A stretch of 64,000 nucleotides of DNA from positions 1,550,001 through 1,614,000 of the forward strand of contig JBANDB010000012.1 in the NCBI GenBank assembly GCA_037576215.1, read 5' to 3'. This DNA comes from Armillaria gallica. Its lineage: Eukaryota > Basidiomycota > Agaricomycetes > Agaricales > Physalacriaceae. How positions within the stretch are numbered: the stretch's first letter is position 1; each line of letters opens with the position of its first letter. A program made the translations under genes and the position numbers. The notes beneath the pieces were generated by a model. It was not told where the DNA came from and did no database searches. It saw nothing but the letters and a program-made list of their open reading frames with translations. Positions 46,101 to 58,654 of the stretch are shown piece after piece.

Positions 46101-47754
46101 CACGTTTTCTCAGGATCGTTTTCGGCATAATTTTGACTCGCGGCCACAGGGAGAGGGGCCCGATCACCGTGTGATTCCGTTGCGGCGCAGTACGCTCTCC
46201 ATCGGGACGATATCCCATATCGCCGGGAGCGACAAGAAAGTTGCTCTGCGTTATGTGTTTCAATCGCATAGTCTCTCGGATGTCTGTGCTAGGAACGCCG
46301 TTGTGGCGAGAGAGTATCGCCGGTTTGACCATGAGCGGATATTCATCACTCTTGGTGCTTTGTTCCATGTCGAAGGGCCTGTGCAAGACACCGACTGGAT
46401 TGTCAAGTCGAGTCCTCTGATATGGCAAGTTATACGTCGCCTGTACGTATCTTTGGTCGTGTATTGCTGTCGACTGTGGATCTAACATTTCTGCTTAGCA
46501 CTGCGGAGCTATCTCGGCAGAAGGACGTGCAAATGCTAGCGATGATGTCCATGATAGTGCTCCAAGCCTTCGATACCCGCGAGTCTTTGGAGAGCACAAT
46601 GCGAAGTCCAGATCCTAAGAGCGTAAACGCGACAGCTCTACGTTCTGGCCCTTCTGACGGTTTCGACTACTTTAGTATGGCTAGAAGTAGGTCAGAACGT
46701 GATAGTCTAAAGTCGCCCGTGTGGCCACGTCTTCCTTCCGCCTCGCCCAACATCTTGAATGCAGCCCCGTCTATATCATCATCTTCTTCTTCCCGGGGAT
46801 CCTGGTCAAGTCTATTCAACACCGGCACTATGCGACAGCTCATGAGTGGTGTACAAGATATAAAAGACGGACTAGCTACGCCTACCATGGAGACCCGCTC
46901 CCCGCTTGTTACATCTGGGTCGATACCTATTCCTCCAAGTCGAAGTGATCGCGTGCGACATGGTCCCGATTCGCCGAAACCATCTCACAACAAAGGGCCG
47001 CGGAAAGACCTTGCAGTGTCAAAATCTTGGAATGAGAAGGAAACTCAGAGTCATAGACAGTCGGTGTCGTTCTCTCCCGCGTCAGTATCGATGCAATCGC
47101 ATGGATCTAGCGTCGGCCGGCGTGTTGTCGGGGGCACAGGAAAACGTATAATCGTGGAAGAACCGCCGGACGAGGAAAGGCACGTATCATCCATTACTCA
47201 CGTACATCGCCGCCGACGGCTGATATCTCGCACTTGCAGCCCTGCGCCTTTGTTCAAGAGATCCGAGATCCAGCAGTTCCTGAACTCCGTGTATGTTTAT
47301 GCTGAAGTGTTATTCAGCTGGCAACTGTACCATAAACGACTTGAGCTGCTCAAGGCGGTTCACGGACAAGAGATGTCTTGTGATATCGGTCAGCACGAGA
47401 TCGGTGAGCGTCTAGTGTTGTCATCGAGGATGGTTACTGATGCGGGAAAAACGCAGGTATTGTTCATAGATGTACAGTTTTCGGCTGTCAGGGCGATATT
47501 CCGCACGGTGTTAGCGTGTGCACTTCGTGCAGCCATCGGGCGGTGATGCCTTCATGTTCCGTTTGCCGTCTTCCTGTCAAAGGTATATTTGTGTGTGCCG
47601 TTGTGGATCCCTTCTTGAGCCTTACGGTCCCGTTTCATCAGGTCTTTCGCGAAGCTGTATGCACTGTCTTCATGTGCTTCATATACCATGTTCGAAAACG
47701 GTGGACATTGAGTCGTGTCCTTCTGGTTGTGGATGCTATTGTAAATGGAGCTAA
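43197..47754 (+). CDS. WDR59: WDR59/Mtc5-like subunit of the SEA (GATOR2) complex
   Basis: Large multi-exon gene. Exons 2-7 form an N-terminal WD40 propeller (for example EKLLIWNLM, VSTGIDGWVWAWDLREP, SHSHEVLIWDRRKGS, VTCSLDKTIKIWDV, LITWSKDRTLRFWPVD). A RWD domain follows (about 45290-45620: CTLGLYGPWGESSTVFMRVT, FTFPRDYPQ). The C-terminus is a cysteine-rich zinc module (CTSCSHRAVMPSCSVCRLPVKG, spliced to LSRSCMHCLHVLHIPCSK and CPSGCGCYCKWS). This order matches WDR59/Mtc5, a vacuole-associated regulator of TORC1 in amino-acid signalling. The apparent frame break before the last module is solved by an intron at 47582-47640 (GTATAT...CATCAG). No lesion was found. TAA at 47752-47754. Confidence 0.9.
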
Positions 47755-48031
47755 CCTTTATTGTTGTTTTTGGGCGCTGTGTAAATTATTAGCGGACGGT
47801 ATTTTTAACATATTTAGATATTCCCACCAACAATCCTCCCCTTTTCCTTGCAGTTTTCGCTACCGACAGGCCGCATACATGTCGTTATTCGAAAACTATA
47901 AAGTAGTGTGTACTGTGAAAGCGGCAACAAAATCCAGGAAGTACGTTAGGGTAAAAAGTAAGTCCTGTACAGATATAAAAAAAACTATAGCACAATGTCA
48001 AGAAGTAATGTACAAGAGCATGGATGGCTTG

Positions 48032-48823
48032 TTACAGAGCCTCCAGAAACTTCGTTCCCCCGTTGAATGTCCGAACTGACGTTGCGGACTGGTCAGACAG
48101 CTTCCTTCCTTCGTGATGCTCCATAGGACTGTCGACGTGCGTTGGAGCAATGGGTTCTGGTGACACGACTCTATCGTGGGCTGGTGAAAGCGGATCTGAT
48201 GGTGTCGGCGAAGATATTCTGCTGTGAATATTCGGTAGTGATGGAAGGGGTGAAGGCGAAGACAAGGTCCTTAGATAGGGTAATACCGGTACGCTCTGGA
48301 CATCAAACCGGACGCTAGAAGCAGACTCTGAAGGCTGTAATGGTGGGTGAAAGGGCGCATCCGGTGGTAGCGAGTACGTCATCTGCATGCTGCCCCGCTG
48401 AGAAATGTCAGGGTGCAGCCGCCCTTCCTCTATCGATTCCGTTTCCCATTCGTCTCCTGATCCTGCCTGCACCCAGCCCCTTGTCGACCCTTTCCCGCTA
48501 CTTGAACTGCCTCCAAATGCGCTTCTTACTTTTGACGACCATGATGCTGGCTGCGGACTCGCCGTGGGTCCATACGTGTACTCCAGTGCTTGCTGTCGGT
48601 ATCGTCGTCGTCGAGCCGCCCGTTCCTCGTCAGAGGATTGTCCTTCCCGCAATAGAAGAAAGATAGCAATGCATGATATAAGAATGATGAGACTTAGGCC
48701 CACGACGAGGGCAATGAACCCTGGTGGAATGGAATGTTGAGTCAGCAAATAATTTACAATTTTCCTGGACCGCACCGCCGACAGAACCTCCAATTTTCGG
48801 AGTGCCTCTTTTCTCCAAGGCAT
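48032..48823 (-). CDS. Single-pass membrane protein with long cytosolic Ser/Pro-rich tail
   Basis: ORF of 263 aa starting MPWRKEALRKLEVLSAVRSR. One hydrophobic segment (FIALVVGLSLIILISCIAIFLLL, about residues 36-58) is followed by a basic cluster (RAARRRRYRQQ), predicting a cytosolic C-terminal tail. The tail is Ser/Pro-rich with repeated SP motifs and is probably disordered. The organisation resembles small fungal plasma-membrane or vacuolar adaptor-like proteins, but no family was identified. The 5' end is uncertain, since a short upstream exon is possible. Convergent with WDR59. Confidence 0.7.
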   Translation of the reverse strand: MPWRKEALRKLEVLSAVRSRKIVNYLLTQHSIPPGFIALVVGLSLIILISCIAIFLLLREGQSSDEERAARRRRYRQQALEYTYGPTASPQPASWSSKVRSAFGGSSSSGKGSTRGWVQAGSGDEWETESIEEGRLHPDISQRGSMQMTYSLPPDAPFHPPLQPSESASSVRFDVQSVPVLPYLRTLSSPSPLPSLPNIHSRISSPTPSDPLSPAHDRVVSPEPIAPTHVDSPMEHHEGRKLSDQSATSVRTFNGGTKFLEAL

Positions 48824-49306
48824 CGCTCAAAATCTCACGCCGGATGAGGGAGGAGGTAAAGGGAGCGCGGTGATAAATAACAGGCGTCATTTTGATCAGG
48901 TCCGCCCGTCAATCAGGGAAATGGCGATTGGTCGCCACTTCAGGCTAATGAATAGTGGTAACACTCGTTGTATCCTTCAAGGATAATAGGCTGAACGACG
49001 GTGAAGACGAGCAAGACAGAATCGCTGGCAAAGGGGGAGAAGGAGTTTCGGTATCGACATCCCCGCCGGTCACCAAGTCTCAGTGATGGATCCAAATTGG
49101 GCGATGCCTTGTGATTGTCACGGCGAATGGCAATTATTTCGGAAAGTCAAGAAAAAATCTTGAATTTGCGCCACGGTCAGAGTTGGAACCTGACCTGACG
49201 ATCGCGAGGAACAGGCGGACCTACGAGGTTAGTTGCAGGTACTTCACACCCTCGATGTTGCTATTAATCTTATTTCGACTTTATATCACACAGTGACAGA
49301 AACATA
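48824..49306. other. Intergenic between divergent genes
   Basis: Likely a bidirectional promoter region between the membrane-protein gene and the methyltransferase gene. No specific element was identified. Confidence 0.45.
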
Positions 49307-50169
49307 ATGTTTCATCAAGATCTTGACTTGACGAGTAGACAACAACATGACTTTACTTCAGCCAATAGAGATTATTTCGACAAGGTGGCGGACAAGTATG
49401 ATGATCGACCTCAATCGGTTAAGCTCACTCAGAGGTGAGTATACGATATATGATATTCACCATCACCCAAAGTCCAGGCTAGCCCAGTCAATTCAACGAG
49501 TGTACCCGTTTAATGAAGAATCGACAACATTGTTGGATTTCGCTTGCGGCGCAGGTACACATTGTCAATTGTTTGAGTCTCTCCGACGTTGCCAACCCTT
49601 AACACAGGTTTGATGTCCAGGCAGCTCGCCCTGTGTTGCAAAAGCATCCTGGGCGTCGACATAAGCCAAGGCATGGTTGACCAATATAACACCCGTGTCC
49701 ATAACCAAGGGATACCTCCAGAAGACATGAGGGCACTCTGTATCGAGCTCAAAGGGGAAGAAAGCGAGCTTGATGGATTAAAGTTTGACGTCGTCCTGGC
49801 GAGTAACAGTCCAAAGTTTCATTCCGGGAAGCACGAAATAATTCGAGAGCCATTGTGCAGTGTGCCATGGCGTACCACCATCTGCCTTTCCCCCAGGAAA
49901 CGACGAAGCGTCTAGCTTTTTTCGTAAAGCCCGGTGGAACGTTATTGGTCACTGATTACCAGGCCGAAGACGATGACACGGTCCTTCCTGATGCGCATGC
50001 TGATATCGTCGCGCATAAAGCTGGCTTCAACGAAGGGCAGATGAAGGAGATGTTTGACAGAGCCGGACTGGACGGGTTTTCACTCGAGCAGATCATTTCG
50101 GCCAAGATGCACGGGCATGGTGTAAAAATATTCCTCGCGAAAGGAGAGAAGCCTTCGTTGCTTGTGTGA
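49307..50169 (+). CDS. Class I SAM-dependent methyltransferase
   Basis: Four exons. ATG 49307 gives MFHQDLDLTSRQQHDFTSAN, then DYFDKVADKYDD. Motif I is LLDFACGAGLMSRQLA, spliced at the glycine-rich loop. The acidic strand-2 motif is ILGVDISQGMVDQYN. Later segments are AMAYHHLPFP and VKPGGTLLVTDYQAEDD, with the C-terminus ending at TGA 50167-50169. These are the S-adenosylmethionine-binding motifs of a Rossmann-fold methyltransferase of the UbiE/Methyltransf_11/25 type. The substrate is unknown. The third intron begins with GC (GCGAGT at 49799) directly after FDVVL; no frame-compatible GT donor was seen. The length of about 230 aa is normal. Confidence 0.85.
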
Positions 50170-50987
50170 TTTCGTAGCCTGGCAGCGGCATCCATTTTTC
50201 TATGCACTGCAGGGCCTTGTTATCCGCGAAACATTTCAATAAACATGGCAACATTTGCATCGTCCCGGCTTACGGTCCGACGGTTTCTATCCAATCCCAC
50301 GAGTCGGATATTATCTCTCTCACGTCGCCTTCCAATCCCTGCAAGGTTACATACATGCTCCAACAACGTGCGACTAAAACGTTAAGCAAAAATTCTCCAT
50401 ATTCTCTTTCGACCCCAAGAAGGGCTTCAATCATCCCTGCCACCAACAGCTTCTGAGCGCTTAAAAACAGTTAATTCCGATGTCACTGTCTAAAATAACA
50501 TCGATTCCTCCGCTTCCAGTCGCAGGCGGCTGTATCTTCCAATACCCTCCTCAGCTCACCTGCGGCGCGGGGGAATCAGATTAGGTTCCGAAGCCCCCAG
50601 AGCTCACTTCCTTTCTCCATGGACGCTGACAGTGACAGACAGAAATTTGACGATCTCCAGGTACGATAGGCCTTCCGTACAGCATCACTAAATGGGCAGA
50701 AAGACGCTGATACCCCTGCATCGTCGTGATTTTACGCACTACCGCAACGTTACTTTGCCGTGATGGTGCAGTAAAAGGAAACCCGTGGAAGACTTAAGGC
50801 CGCCGACATCTCGGGAACAATGGGTGGTGAACTAATTGGCGAATCAGGACCCTGCTACACGTTGCGTGGCGCATGGTCTAGATAAAGTCCGACATCTTTC
50901 TGTTTTTTTCGGTTCAGCGTTTCCTTAGGTTCTCTTTAGTCTGATTCACTAATATTTCTAGTCAACCAAAAAGTCGTAGCTGATACA
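50170..50987. other. Intergenic, with a possible orphan first exon
   Basis: At 50619-50660 a short ORF, MDADSDRQKFDDLQ, is followed by GTACGA, a plausible donor, but no continuing exon could be recognised. Otherwise nothing was identified. Confidence 0.35.
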
Positions 50988-52753
50988 ATGGCGCGCCTAC
51001 CCGACCCGCTGGCACAGATCCTCATTGGTTTGACGTCCTTCATAGCCTCGTAGCGCGGTTGATTAACGCGGTGTATAGGTGCTACTTTTGCTCTGATTCT
51101 CTTTGGGATTGTGGTCTTTCAAGTGCGTTCAGCTGTGTTATTCTCGTGTGTTTGCTATCGACTGAGACTATCACAAGGTGTGGAACTACTTCAACAACTT
51201 CAACTATAAGTACGCGGATTCGAATGTCCTAACTTGGTCGTCTTCTCAACATCTTTGATACGAAGGGATAATGGTCGATTGAAAGCCTTCGTTGCCTCTC
51301 TCTTTGTGCTCGACTTTGCTGCGACTATCTTCTTGCTCATTTGGTTTGTCTTCACTCATGTTTCTTCAAATGCTACTTCTCATTCTTATAACGAAAGGCT
51401 GTACCGCGTCTTGGTTACCACTTGGGCGGATGATGAATCTCTCATGCAGATTTACTGGAGTGAGATCGTGTTTTTCCTCGATGCGTCGGATAAAACTAAT
51501 TGAAGTGGTTCTTAGCACTTGTAACAGGTGAGGACCCCCATAAAGCATCTCAACTCTCATTAAGCTTGATGTGCCACTATTAGGACCTGTTCTTCTCGTG
51601 AGTATCGAAAAGTGACTTATGTCTGTGTATTCCTGACTCGTTGCGCAAGGGTATTATCGGCCCTTTAGTCATCACGTTCTTTGCTTTGAGGATACATGCC
51701 CTCATTACTAGATGGTGGGTCCCGGGGGTGATTTGTGTTCTTGCCTTTGCCTCATTCGGTAATGTTCCTTCTACGACTCTATAACGCGTGATACTTAACG
51801 GGATATCAGCTGGTGGTATTGCTTCCGGAGTAGTTGGTGGAAACATGTCTACGTTCGCTGATTTGGGCAGTGCTAAAGCCTCGCTTGGCGTATGTCTGGT
51901 CCCCGCTGCTGTAGCCAACATCATTGTCACAGGCGCGATGTCGCACTATCTCTACCGTCGGAAGGATAAGTTCAGTCTTGCCAGCAGAACTCTAGATACG
52001 ATGATACAAGGTAAGTCCAGTGATACTCAGATGTGTTGCTCATTCTCATGTTCCCGCTTGTCGGATATCTAGTGTCTATCCAAAATGGTCCGTCTTATCT
52101 CAGTTTCCTTCTTTGCGCATATTCTCACATTCTTGACAGGCCTTGTAACGGCCTTGTTGTCGTCTGCGCAAGCGATTCTGTATCTTTGTGACGTGGGTTC
52201 ATGACATTGCCGTACTTCGATTTACTGACATTGGCGCATTTAGTCCGGACCGTACTATCTTGGTAGGCCTTCTTTTCTGCAATCGCTTTCGTCATTTACT
52301 GATGCGCCCTTCCTCGCAGCACTCTCTTTTGTCATGCCCAAAGTCTACGCGAACATGGCCCTATCCGCGCTTAACTCCAGAAGAATAGTCGACGTGAAAA
52401 AACCTGAGGTTCTCGCCATGCCTTCAGGAGATTATGCCTCAAATGCCTACATGGTAAGCTTGCTTCTTCCCATATAAACAGTACCATCACTGATGTTGCC
52501 TACAGCCGCATCGTACAGTACACGAAACCCCAGGTGTAAGTACTCTTCTCATTACTGTTACTCCTCCTAGCTAGAATGGATTGCCTTTTCTAACCAGGTT
52601 TTCGTCAACGTCGAGACGACGCGTGCTCACGATACTGATCTCAAGGATGGGTGGGTCGGGAACCTTACCCCGTCGGAAAAGGAAGCCGAGTCGCCGCCTT
52701 CCAGCTCGAAAGACCTGCCTGTCCTTAGCGAACATGGTTGTCACGCCCAGTAG
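50988..52753 (+). CDS. DUF6534-like multi-pass membrane protein
   Basis: About ten short exons. The start ATG 50988 gives MARLPDPLAQILIG, spliced to ATFALILFGIVVFQ and VWNYFNNFNYK, the usual beginning of the large Agaricomycete family with a C-terminal DUF6534. Further hydrophobic segments follow (AFVASLFVLDFAATIFLLIW, VPGVICVLAFASF, GVCLVPAAVANIIVTGAMSH). The conserved tail includes SFVMPKVYANMALSALNSR. The C-terminus is hydrophilic (LTPSEKEAESPPSSSKDLP), ending at TAG 52751-52753. Seven-helix topology is expected. The function of the family is unknown. Several exon borders in the 52080-52330 region are uncertain. Confidence 0.75.
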
Positions 52754-53072
52754 AAGGGTCTGTCCGAGTTGTTGGTACAATTTGAATCTAGTTGTATTCT
52801 ATCCGTTGAGAAAATTATGTATGTATGGTTACTGGTATCACCATAGTCGATTCTTTGTCCCCTTGGTCGACGCAGTTGTGAATTTGAATAGCTTTGGCCC
52901 CTTTTCGGACCGTATGTTCCCCGCAGCAATTACGTCATCAACTAAGTTTCGACCCACGGTGATGACATATTTCTGCTGTTGTCAGACAGCCGAGGAAGCG
53001 TGTATGATAATCCAAAAGCTTGATATAAGTGGTACGGAACTGTTCAGATTTCCCATCCTCCTCATTGATACA

Positions 53073-55368
53073 ATGCATGTCATTCTCCAGATTGCATGCA
53101 CTTTCTTGGGCACCCTTGTGGTCTACGGATTGTTTCAGCTCGCCAGGAACTTTTACCTCGAGTATACTTCCCCCCTCAGGGATCTTCCTGGTCCTGAAAG
53201 CCCGAGCTTTTTCGCCGGGAACTTGAAACAGATATGGGCGTCGGTATGTCTAGGGTCCTAGCAAACGTTGATGTGCATGAATGTAATGATTGTTTCCAGG
53301 AGGACGGTAATTTGCAGGATGAGTGGGTCAAAAAATATGGACCTACCATTAAATACGCAGGGATCCTTGGTGTAAGACTTTAATTCTTCATGGTTGTCTA
53401 CATGCTTATGTCTTGCAGGGCAACCGATTGTTCACGATTGACCTACGAGCAATTTCTCACGTCCTTAATAACGCCTACGACTACCCTAAACCGTCCCATA
53501 GTCGATTTAACTTGGGGCGCATAGTTGGCGAAGGTTACTCTCCTCCATGAATTTTGCGACCGCCCTAGTAATTTACCTATTGCAGGTGTCCTTGTCGTCG
53601 AAGGAGAAAAGCACAAGCAGCAGGTATTTAATACCAAAAATGGAATGCTCATTCATTAACCGTGGCCTTGTAATCGCAAGCGAAAGGCTATGGTGCGTGC
53701 GAGAATCGCTGTCCATAGAAGTTGAACTTAAAACGCCGACAACAGAACCCGGCTTTTGGACCCGCTCAGATTCGTGAACTTAATACCATCTTCCTTGAAA
53801 AGTCACTCCAGGTACGAGGTTCGGTGTCCGATATTCTTCTTCTAATTGACGAGCGGTATTTTTCAATAGTTGCGAGATTTATGGACAGCAGAATGTGCGG
53901 CCGCACAGGGATCTCTTCACACTGACGTACTATCGTGGTTAAGTCGGTTGACCTTGGATGTCATTGGTCTAGCTGGTTTGTTTTGGCGCTTTTGTTTTTG
54001 TGTCTCTTAATGATACGGATTGCAAAGGTTTCAACTACAAATTCAATTCACTTAACCCCAGCCATACCCCCAACGAGTTGAACGAAGCGTTTACTGAAAT
54101 CTTTGGAACTGCTACACGATCAAATCCGTTGCTATTTATCAAGACCTTCTTTCCGGCGTTACGTTTTATCGTAAGAGGCCCTCCGTCTCTGTCTCTAGGA
54201 ATGTTATTTACCACTAATTAGCCCGATCCACGAGATGCCCAAATTTCCAGAGCGCATGAAACCATGGATCGCATCGGGCATCAACTCCTCGATGAAAGTC
54301 ATGCTCGCATTCGGGCGAGTGGGGAGAAAAGTAGCTCAACTGCTCGTGATCTTCTCTCACTACTTGTCAAGGCCAACATGTCTTCTGACGTGGGTGAGCA
54401 TCACCGTATGACTGATAGCGATGTTTTGGCTCGTAAGTACATCTACGGTCTGTTTGACTGTATGGCTCGTCTCAATATCCGACAGAGGTCCCAACTTTCT
54501 TGGTCGCCGGGCATGAAACGACAAGGTGAGTGTTATTGAGGGAGGCCATCTATGTGCCTGATCACTTGCTTAGCACTGCAACGACATGGGCTCTTTTTGC
54601 TCTGACTCAAAGTCCAGAAAGTCAGATCAAGCTGCGGGATGAGTTGCTACGGGTTGATACCGATACACCCACAATGGACGAATTGAACGCTTTACCCTAC
54701 TTGGATTGGGTTGTTCGGGAGACATTACGTGTACATTCTCCCGTCCCTTCGACCATCCGCACTGCAGGAAAGGATGATGTGATCCCTTTAAGCAGACCGT
54801 TCATTGACAAGAAAGGCAGAGTCCAAGATTCAATCAGGTATGTACTCCCACGCCGACCAGGCACTCATTCAAAACGTCGAAATTAGGATAAGAAAAGGTC
54901 AGACTATCATGATACCCATTGTCACAGTCAACCGAGACGAAGCCCTGTGGGGCGAAGACGCGATGAAGTTCAGGTTCGTCCTGTCTTGACGTGTATTGGA
55001 TTCTGTGAACTAATCATGGGAGACTAGACCAGAAAGATGGGAGAAGATTCCTGACGCGGTGAAGTCAATACCTGGTGTATGGGGAAACCTTTTGACATTC
55101 ATTGGTGGCCCTCGTTCTTGCATCGGGTACCGCTTCTCCTTGGTGGAGTACGTGCTCTATGCGATGTCTCTTTCCTCTTCGCTTCTAACCAACCCACAGG
55201 ATGAAAGCTATTCTCTTCACCCTCGTAAGAGCATTCGAATTCGAATTAGCCGTCCCGGGAGCGGAAATCGCGAAAAGGTCTGTTATCGTGCAACGGCCAT
55301 TGCTCAGAAGTAATCCCGGTGCCGGGAACCAAATGCCTATTATAATCAAACCATACCAAAGAGTATGA
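53073..55368 (+). CDS. Cytochrome P450, tandem family member a
   Basis: First of three tandem P450 genes. ATG 53073 gives an anchor ([20 protein letters not shown]), the hinge [17 protein letters not shown]-helix residues RKAM, and the I-helix [10 protein letters not shown]. The K-helix is ETLR, the PERW motif is [13 protein letters not shown], and the heme loop is [13 protein letters not shown]. The C-terminus is [11 protein letters not shown] at TGA 55366-55368. About thirteen exons are inferred, including a 12-nt microexon at 53681-53692 encoding RKAM. All motifs are intact. The FxGGPRxCxGYRF heme loop and overall sequence are typical of CYP3-clan-like basidiomycete P450s, some of which are PAH-inducible in white-rot fungi; this gene's substrate cannot be deduced. 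Confidence 0.87.
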
Positions 55369-55653
55369 AGAATGGTACATGTGTTTTCCGGCTTCTCAGG
55401 CTCCGTCAATGATGTCAATGAACGAAGAATGCCGTGGGAGCCGGCACTAGATGCTACTATTTATATGAGCGCCGACGGTAATTCGTCGCATAATTGCTTC
55501 CGTGGTGAGACCTCCGACGGAGGAGATACTGCGAGAGTTTTGGGCGCATATATAAACGCCTATGCTGCTAAATGGTTTCGGACAACTCTAGCTTTACATT
55601 TTTCAACCACACCGCACCACCATTATTCAACTTCCGGCTTAGATAAACGAATC

Positions 55654-58070
55654 ATGGTATGAGTCCACTCCATGCTTTCAGAATTCGATATCTGACACTC
55701 TTGGTTCCGATCGCCTTCGTTTATGGCTGTAACTAATTCACAAATAGCTTTTCCATGTAGTGTTGAGTGTATTGGTGGGATATTGTTTGCTTCGGCTATG
55801 GAAACATTTTTGGCGTGCACACACTTCTTTCCTTCGCCGTATTCCTAGCCCGAAAGGAGGGAGCCTTATTCTCGGTAACCTCAGAGAAGTGCTGGCGTCG
55901 CGGGCAAGTACAGCGATGGCCTAATTCAGCTGATGAATCTGATGTACCTGTAGAGCAATACCAGTGCTGTCCATGAACGCTGGCTTCAACAGTACGGACC
56001 TACGTTATCGTATAGAGGAACCTTTGCGGTAAGATCATTACACTTTTTGACCTTCGAAGACGATTGACACATGCTAACAGACGAGGTGTCTTTTGACCAC
56101 CGACACGAAAGGTACTTCTATCCTGTAACATTTTTGTCGGAGGAAGGTCCTCAAATTCTGAATAGCAATAGCCCATGTTCTCTTCAATGCATATGATTAC
56201 CCCAAGCCTGATGTGGCACGCAAAGTTATAGGTGAAGTCACTGGTGAAGGTCAGACATTCGCCTGCCATTCTTTGTCCTCGATTGACCATCTTTCTCAGG
56301 CCTTCTGACAGTCGAAGGTAGCAAACATAAGCAGCAGGTACGTATCTAAATTTCGTAGGTAGTGCCACAGGCATGCTAAACCCAAATCCTTAGCGTAAAA
56401 TTATGGTAGGATTTACTCGACGCATGATCAAGGCTTCTTCTGATTCGTCGCAGAATCCGGCGTTTTCCCACGCTAACATCGGCGAGTTTCATGAAGTGTT
56501 TCTGGATAAAGCTATCCAGGTATCCGCATCCGGTATGATATATGAATGGCGAACCATTTTGACCTCTCTCCTTTGATAGCTTCAGCAAATATGGACGACA
56601 GAATGTCTCAAGTCGTCAGGAAAAGCACGAATCGATACTGTGCCGTGGCTCACCCGTTTGACTCTGGATATTATAGCCCGCACTGGTATGTTCATTTATT
56701 TTACTCAGCCAGGTCTACTCACGGAGTCAAAATAGGGTTTAATCACAAAATCGACTCTCTCAACATAAACGATACGCAGAACGAAGTTCATCAGACGCTT
56801 GTCGAACTACTTCGTGTAGCCAATGAAAGCCGACCTATGCGTATACTCTGCGCTCGTTTCTACGTCTTGAAATGGATTGTACGTCTTGCGCAGAAGATAA
56901 ATCCGGCGTTCTTACTTTGACTTTTATAGCCCAACCAATATAAAGCGCGACTACAAGCTACTCAGGATACCTTGGTTCGTCTTGGCAGACAGTTACTAAC
57001 GGAGGCCAAGGTAGCGGGCGACGCGGAGAAAGGGGACAGCAAAGATTTATTTTCTTTGCTTGTGCGGGCCAATGCTTCACCAGACGTTCCTATCGATCAA
57101 CGCATGAACGAAGCGGATGTTTTGTCACGTATGCCTTCTCTTGACATATCGACGCTGCCTATTGAATTATTCACAGAGGTCCCTACGTTCTTACTTGCCG
57201 GACATGAAACAACGAGGTACGTCCATGTGTCATTGGAACACACAAGCTGCACTAACGTCTACATCTAAAGCACGGCCGTGACCTGGACTATTTATTATCT
57301 GTGCCGGTACCTCAATGTTCAGACCAAGCTTCGCCAAGAGCTTCTCGCCGTATCCACAAGTACGCCAACAATGGAGGAGTTGAATGCATTACAGTACCTG
57401 GACTGGGTTGTCAAGGAGACCATGAGAGTGAAACCTCCCGTCCCCTCGACCATACGTGTTGCAGCTAAAGACGACGTGATACCTCTACGTCATTCGTTCC
57501 GAGATACCAGAGGCATATTGCATGATTCCATCCCGTGAGTTCCCCTTAGTCGCTTTTGACCAAATGAAGATTGCTGAAGAGTGGCCATAGAGTTAAGAAA
57601 GGCGAGACGATCGACATTCCCATATCGGCTTTAAATCGAGATAAATCCTTGTGGGGAGAGGACGCGGAAGAATACCGGTACGTTCAATACATTGATTTGT
57701 GTCTGGTCCTTTGACAGGAGCATCTGGCAGGCCGGAACGGTGGGAGAAGATCCCTGAAGCAGTGCACACGATCCCGGGCGTGTGGGGCAATATGATGACA
57801 TTCCTTGGAGGACCTCGATCGTGCATTGGGTATCGGTTTTCAATCGCTGAGTGTGTCTTGTTTTACTGCATCAGGTATCAGTGACTGACACCCTGTAGGA
57901 TGAAGGTTATTTTGTTTACCATTGTTCGAGAGTTCGAGATGGAGCTGGCGGTGCCCTATGAAGATATCATCTCGAAGGCTTCTGCCGTGCAACGTCCAGT
58001 ACTGAAAAGCAGTCCAAAGGATGGTCCTCAGATGCCTATATTTGTTAAAATATACCAACGCGAGGGATAA
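55654..58070 (+). CDS. Cytochrome P450, tandem family member b
   Basis: Second tandem P450. The best model starts at ATG 55654-55656 immediately followed by an intron (GTATGAGT ... AAATAG), after which the anchor reads [20 protein letters not shown]. Next come [19 protein letters not shown], a GC-donor intron (GCAAGT at 55904), the 12-nt microexon 56394-56405 (RKIM), the I-helix [10 protein letters not shown], and the K-helix KETMR. The heme region is [16 protein letters not shown] and [13 protein letters not shown], with the end VKIYQREG at TAA 58068-58070. The K-helix ExxR is ETMR. No lesions were found. It is most similar to member c, sharing the ATG-only exon and the GC donor, which suggests b and c arose by a later tandem duplication than a. 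An upstream in-frame ORF from 55372 could extend the N-terminus but looks non-coding. Confidence 0.82.
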
Positions 58071-58317
58071 CCACATTACTACAAACGAGTATCGCGTTCG
58101 TAAGTGCTATACTACTTATATATGTGTTAGTATACAATAGACCCGTCTGTCCTGACATAACTACAGTTATCTTAAATCTCCTCTTATATTCTGAGTCGAC
58201 TTCCCTAAAACAATGTCACTGATAAAGTCTATTCGAGTTTTATCGAGTAACATCCGAGTATGTGTCTTTCAGCTTAGCCCTCTGATTCTCATTTCTGACG
58301 TATGTGCATGAAGAAAT

Positions 58318-58375
58318 AGGCTATTCTATTACCTACCATGAAAGCATTCAAGCCCGAACTAGCTGTCCCGTCTGG
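58318..58375 (+). pseudogene. Relic of a P450 C-terminal exon
   Basis: After an intron-like AAATAG the plus strand reads AILLPTMKAFKPELAVPSGN. This aligns with the last-exon segment [20 protein letters not shown] of tandem member a. No other P450 parts were found nearby. It is probably a remnant of a further tandem copy between members b and c. Confidence 0.45.
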
Positions 58376-58654
58376 GAACCGATGTCTACGCCGTCATGCT
58401 CATGCCAGAGTGTTTTGAACGACTTCCTTATAATCTGACTTTCTCGATGATGAACACAAATGTTCGAGGAGGTGCGTTCGCGTCGATGGCTTCCATGGTC
58501 TAACCCGCAAGAAGGTCAGGTTGGTAGCAGCGCATAATATTACGTCTTCGATGTTCGGGATATGCCACGTTTACTGTCTTACGGTCTGCAGCCAGGTCGT
58601 GCTTCTCTCAAACTTATTTCCTTCGATTCCAGTTCATCTCAACAGCCGTGGAAG

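Noticed and set aside
47575..47660. Apparent frameshift in the zinc module of WDR59 at a GTGTGTG run
   Set aside because: An intron from GTATAT (47582) to CATCAG (about 47640) joins RLPVKG to LSRSCMHCLHV in frame, so the gene is intact.
47516..48079. 187-aa plus-strand ORF running past the end of WDR59
   Set aside because: It reads through the last WDR59 intron and then the antisense of the next gene; the zinc-module splice explains its first part.
55372..55662. 96-aa ORF ending at ATG-GTA-TGA before tandem P450 b
   Set aside because: It is in frame with the P450 initiator but shows no coding character, and member c has no equivalent; the ATG-only exon is the simpler model.
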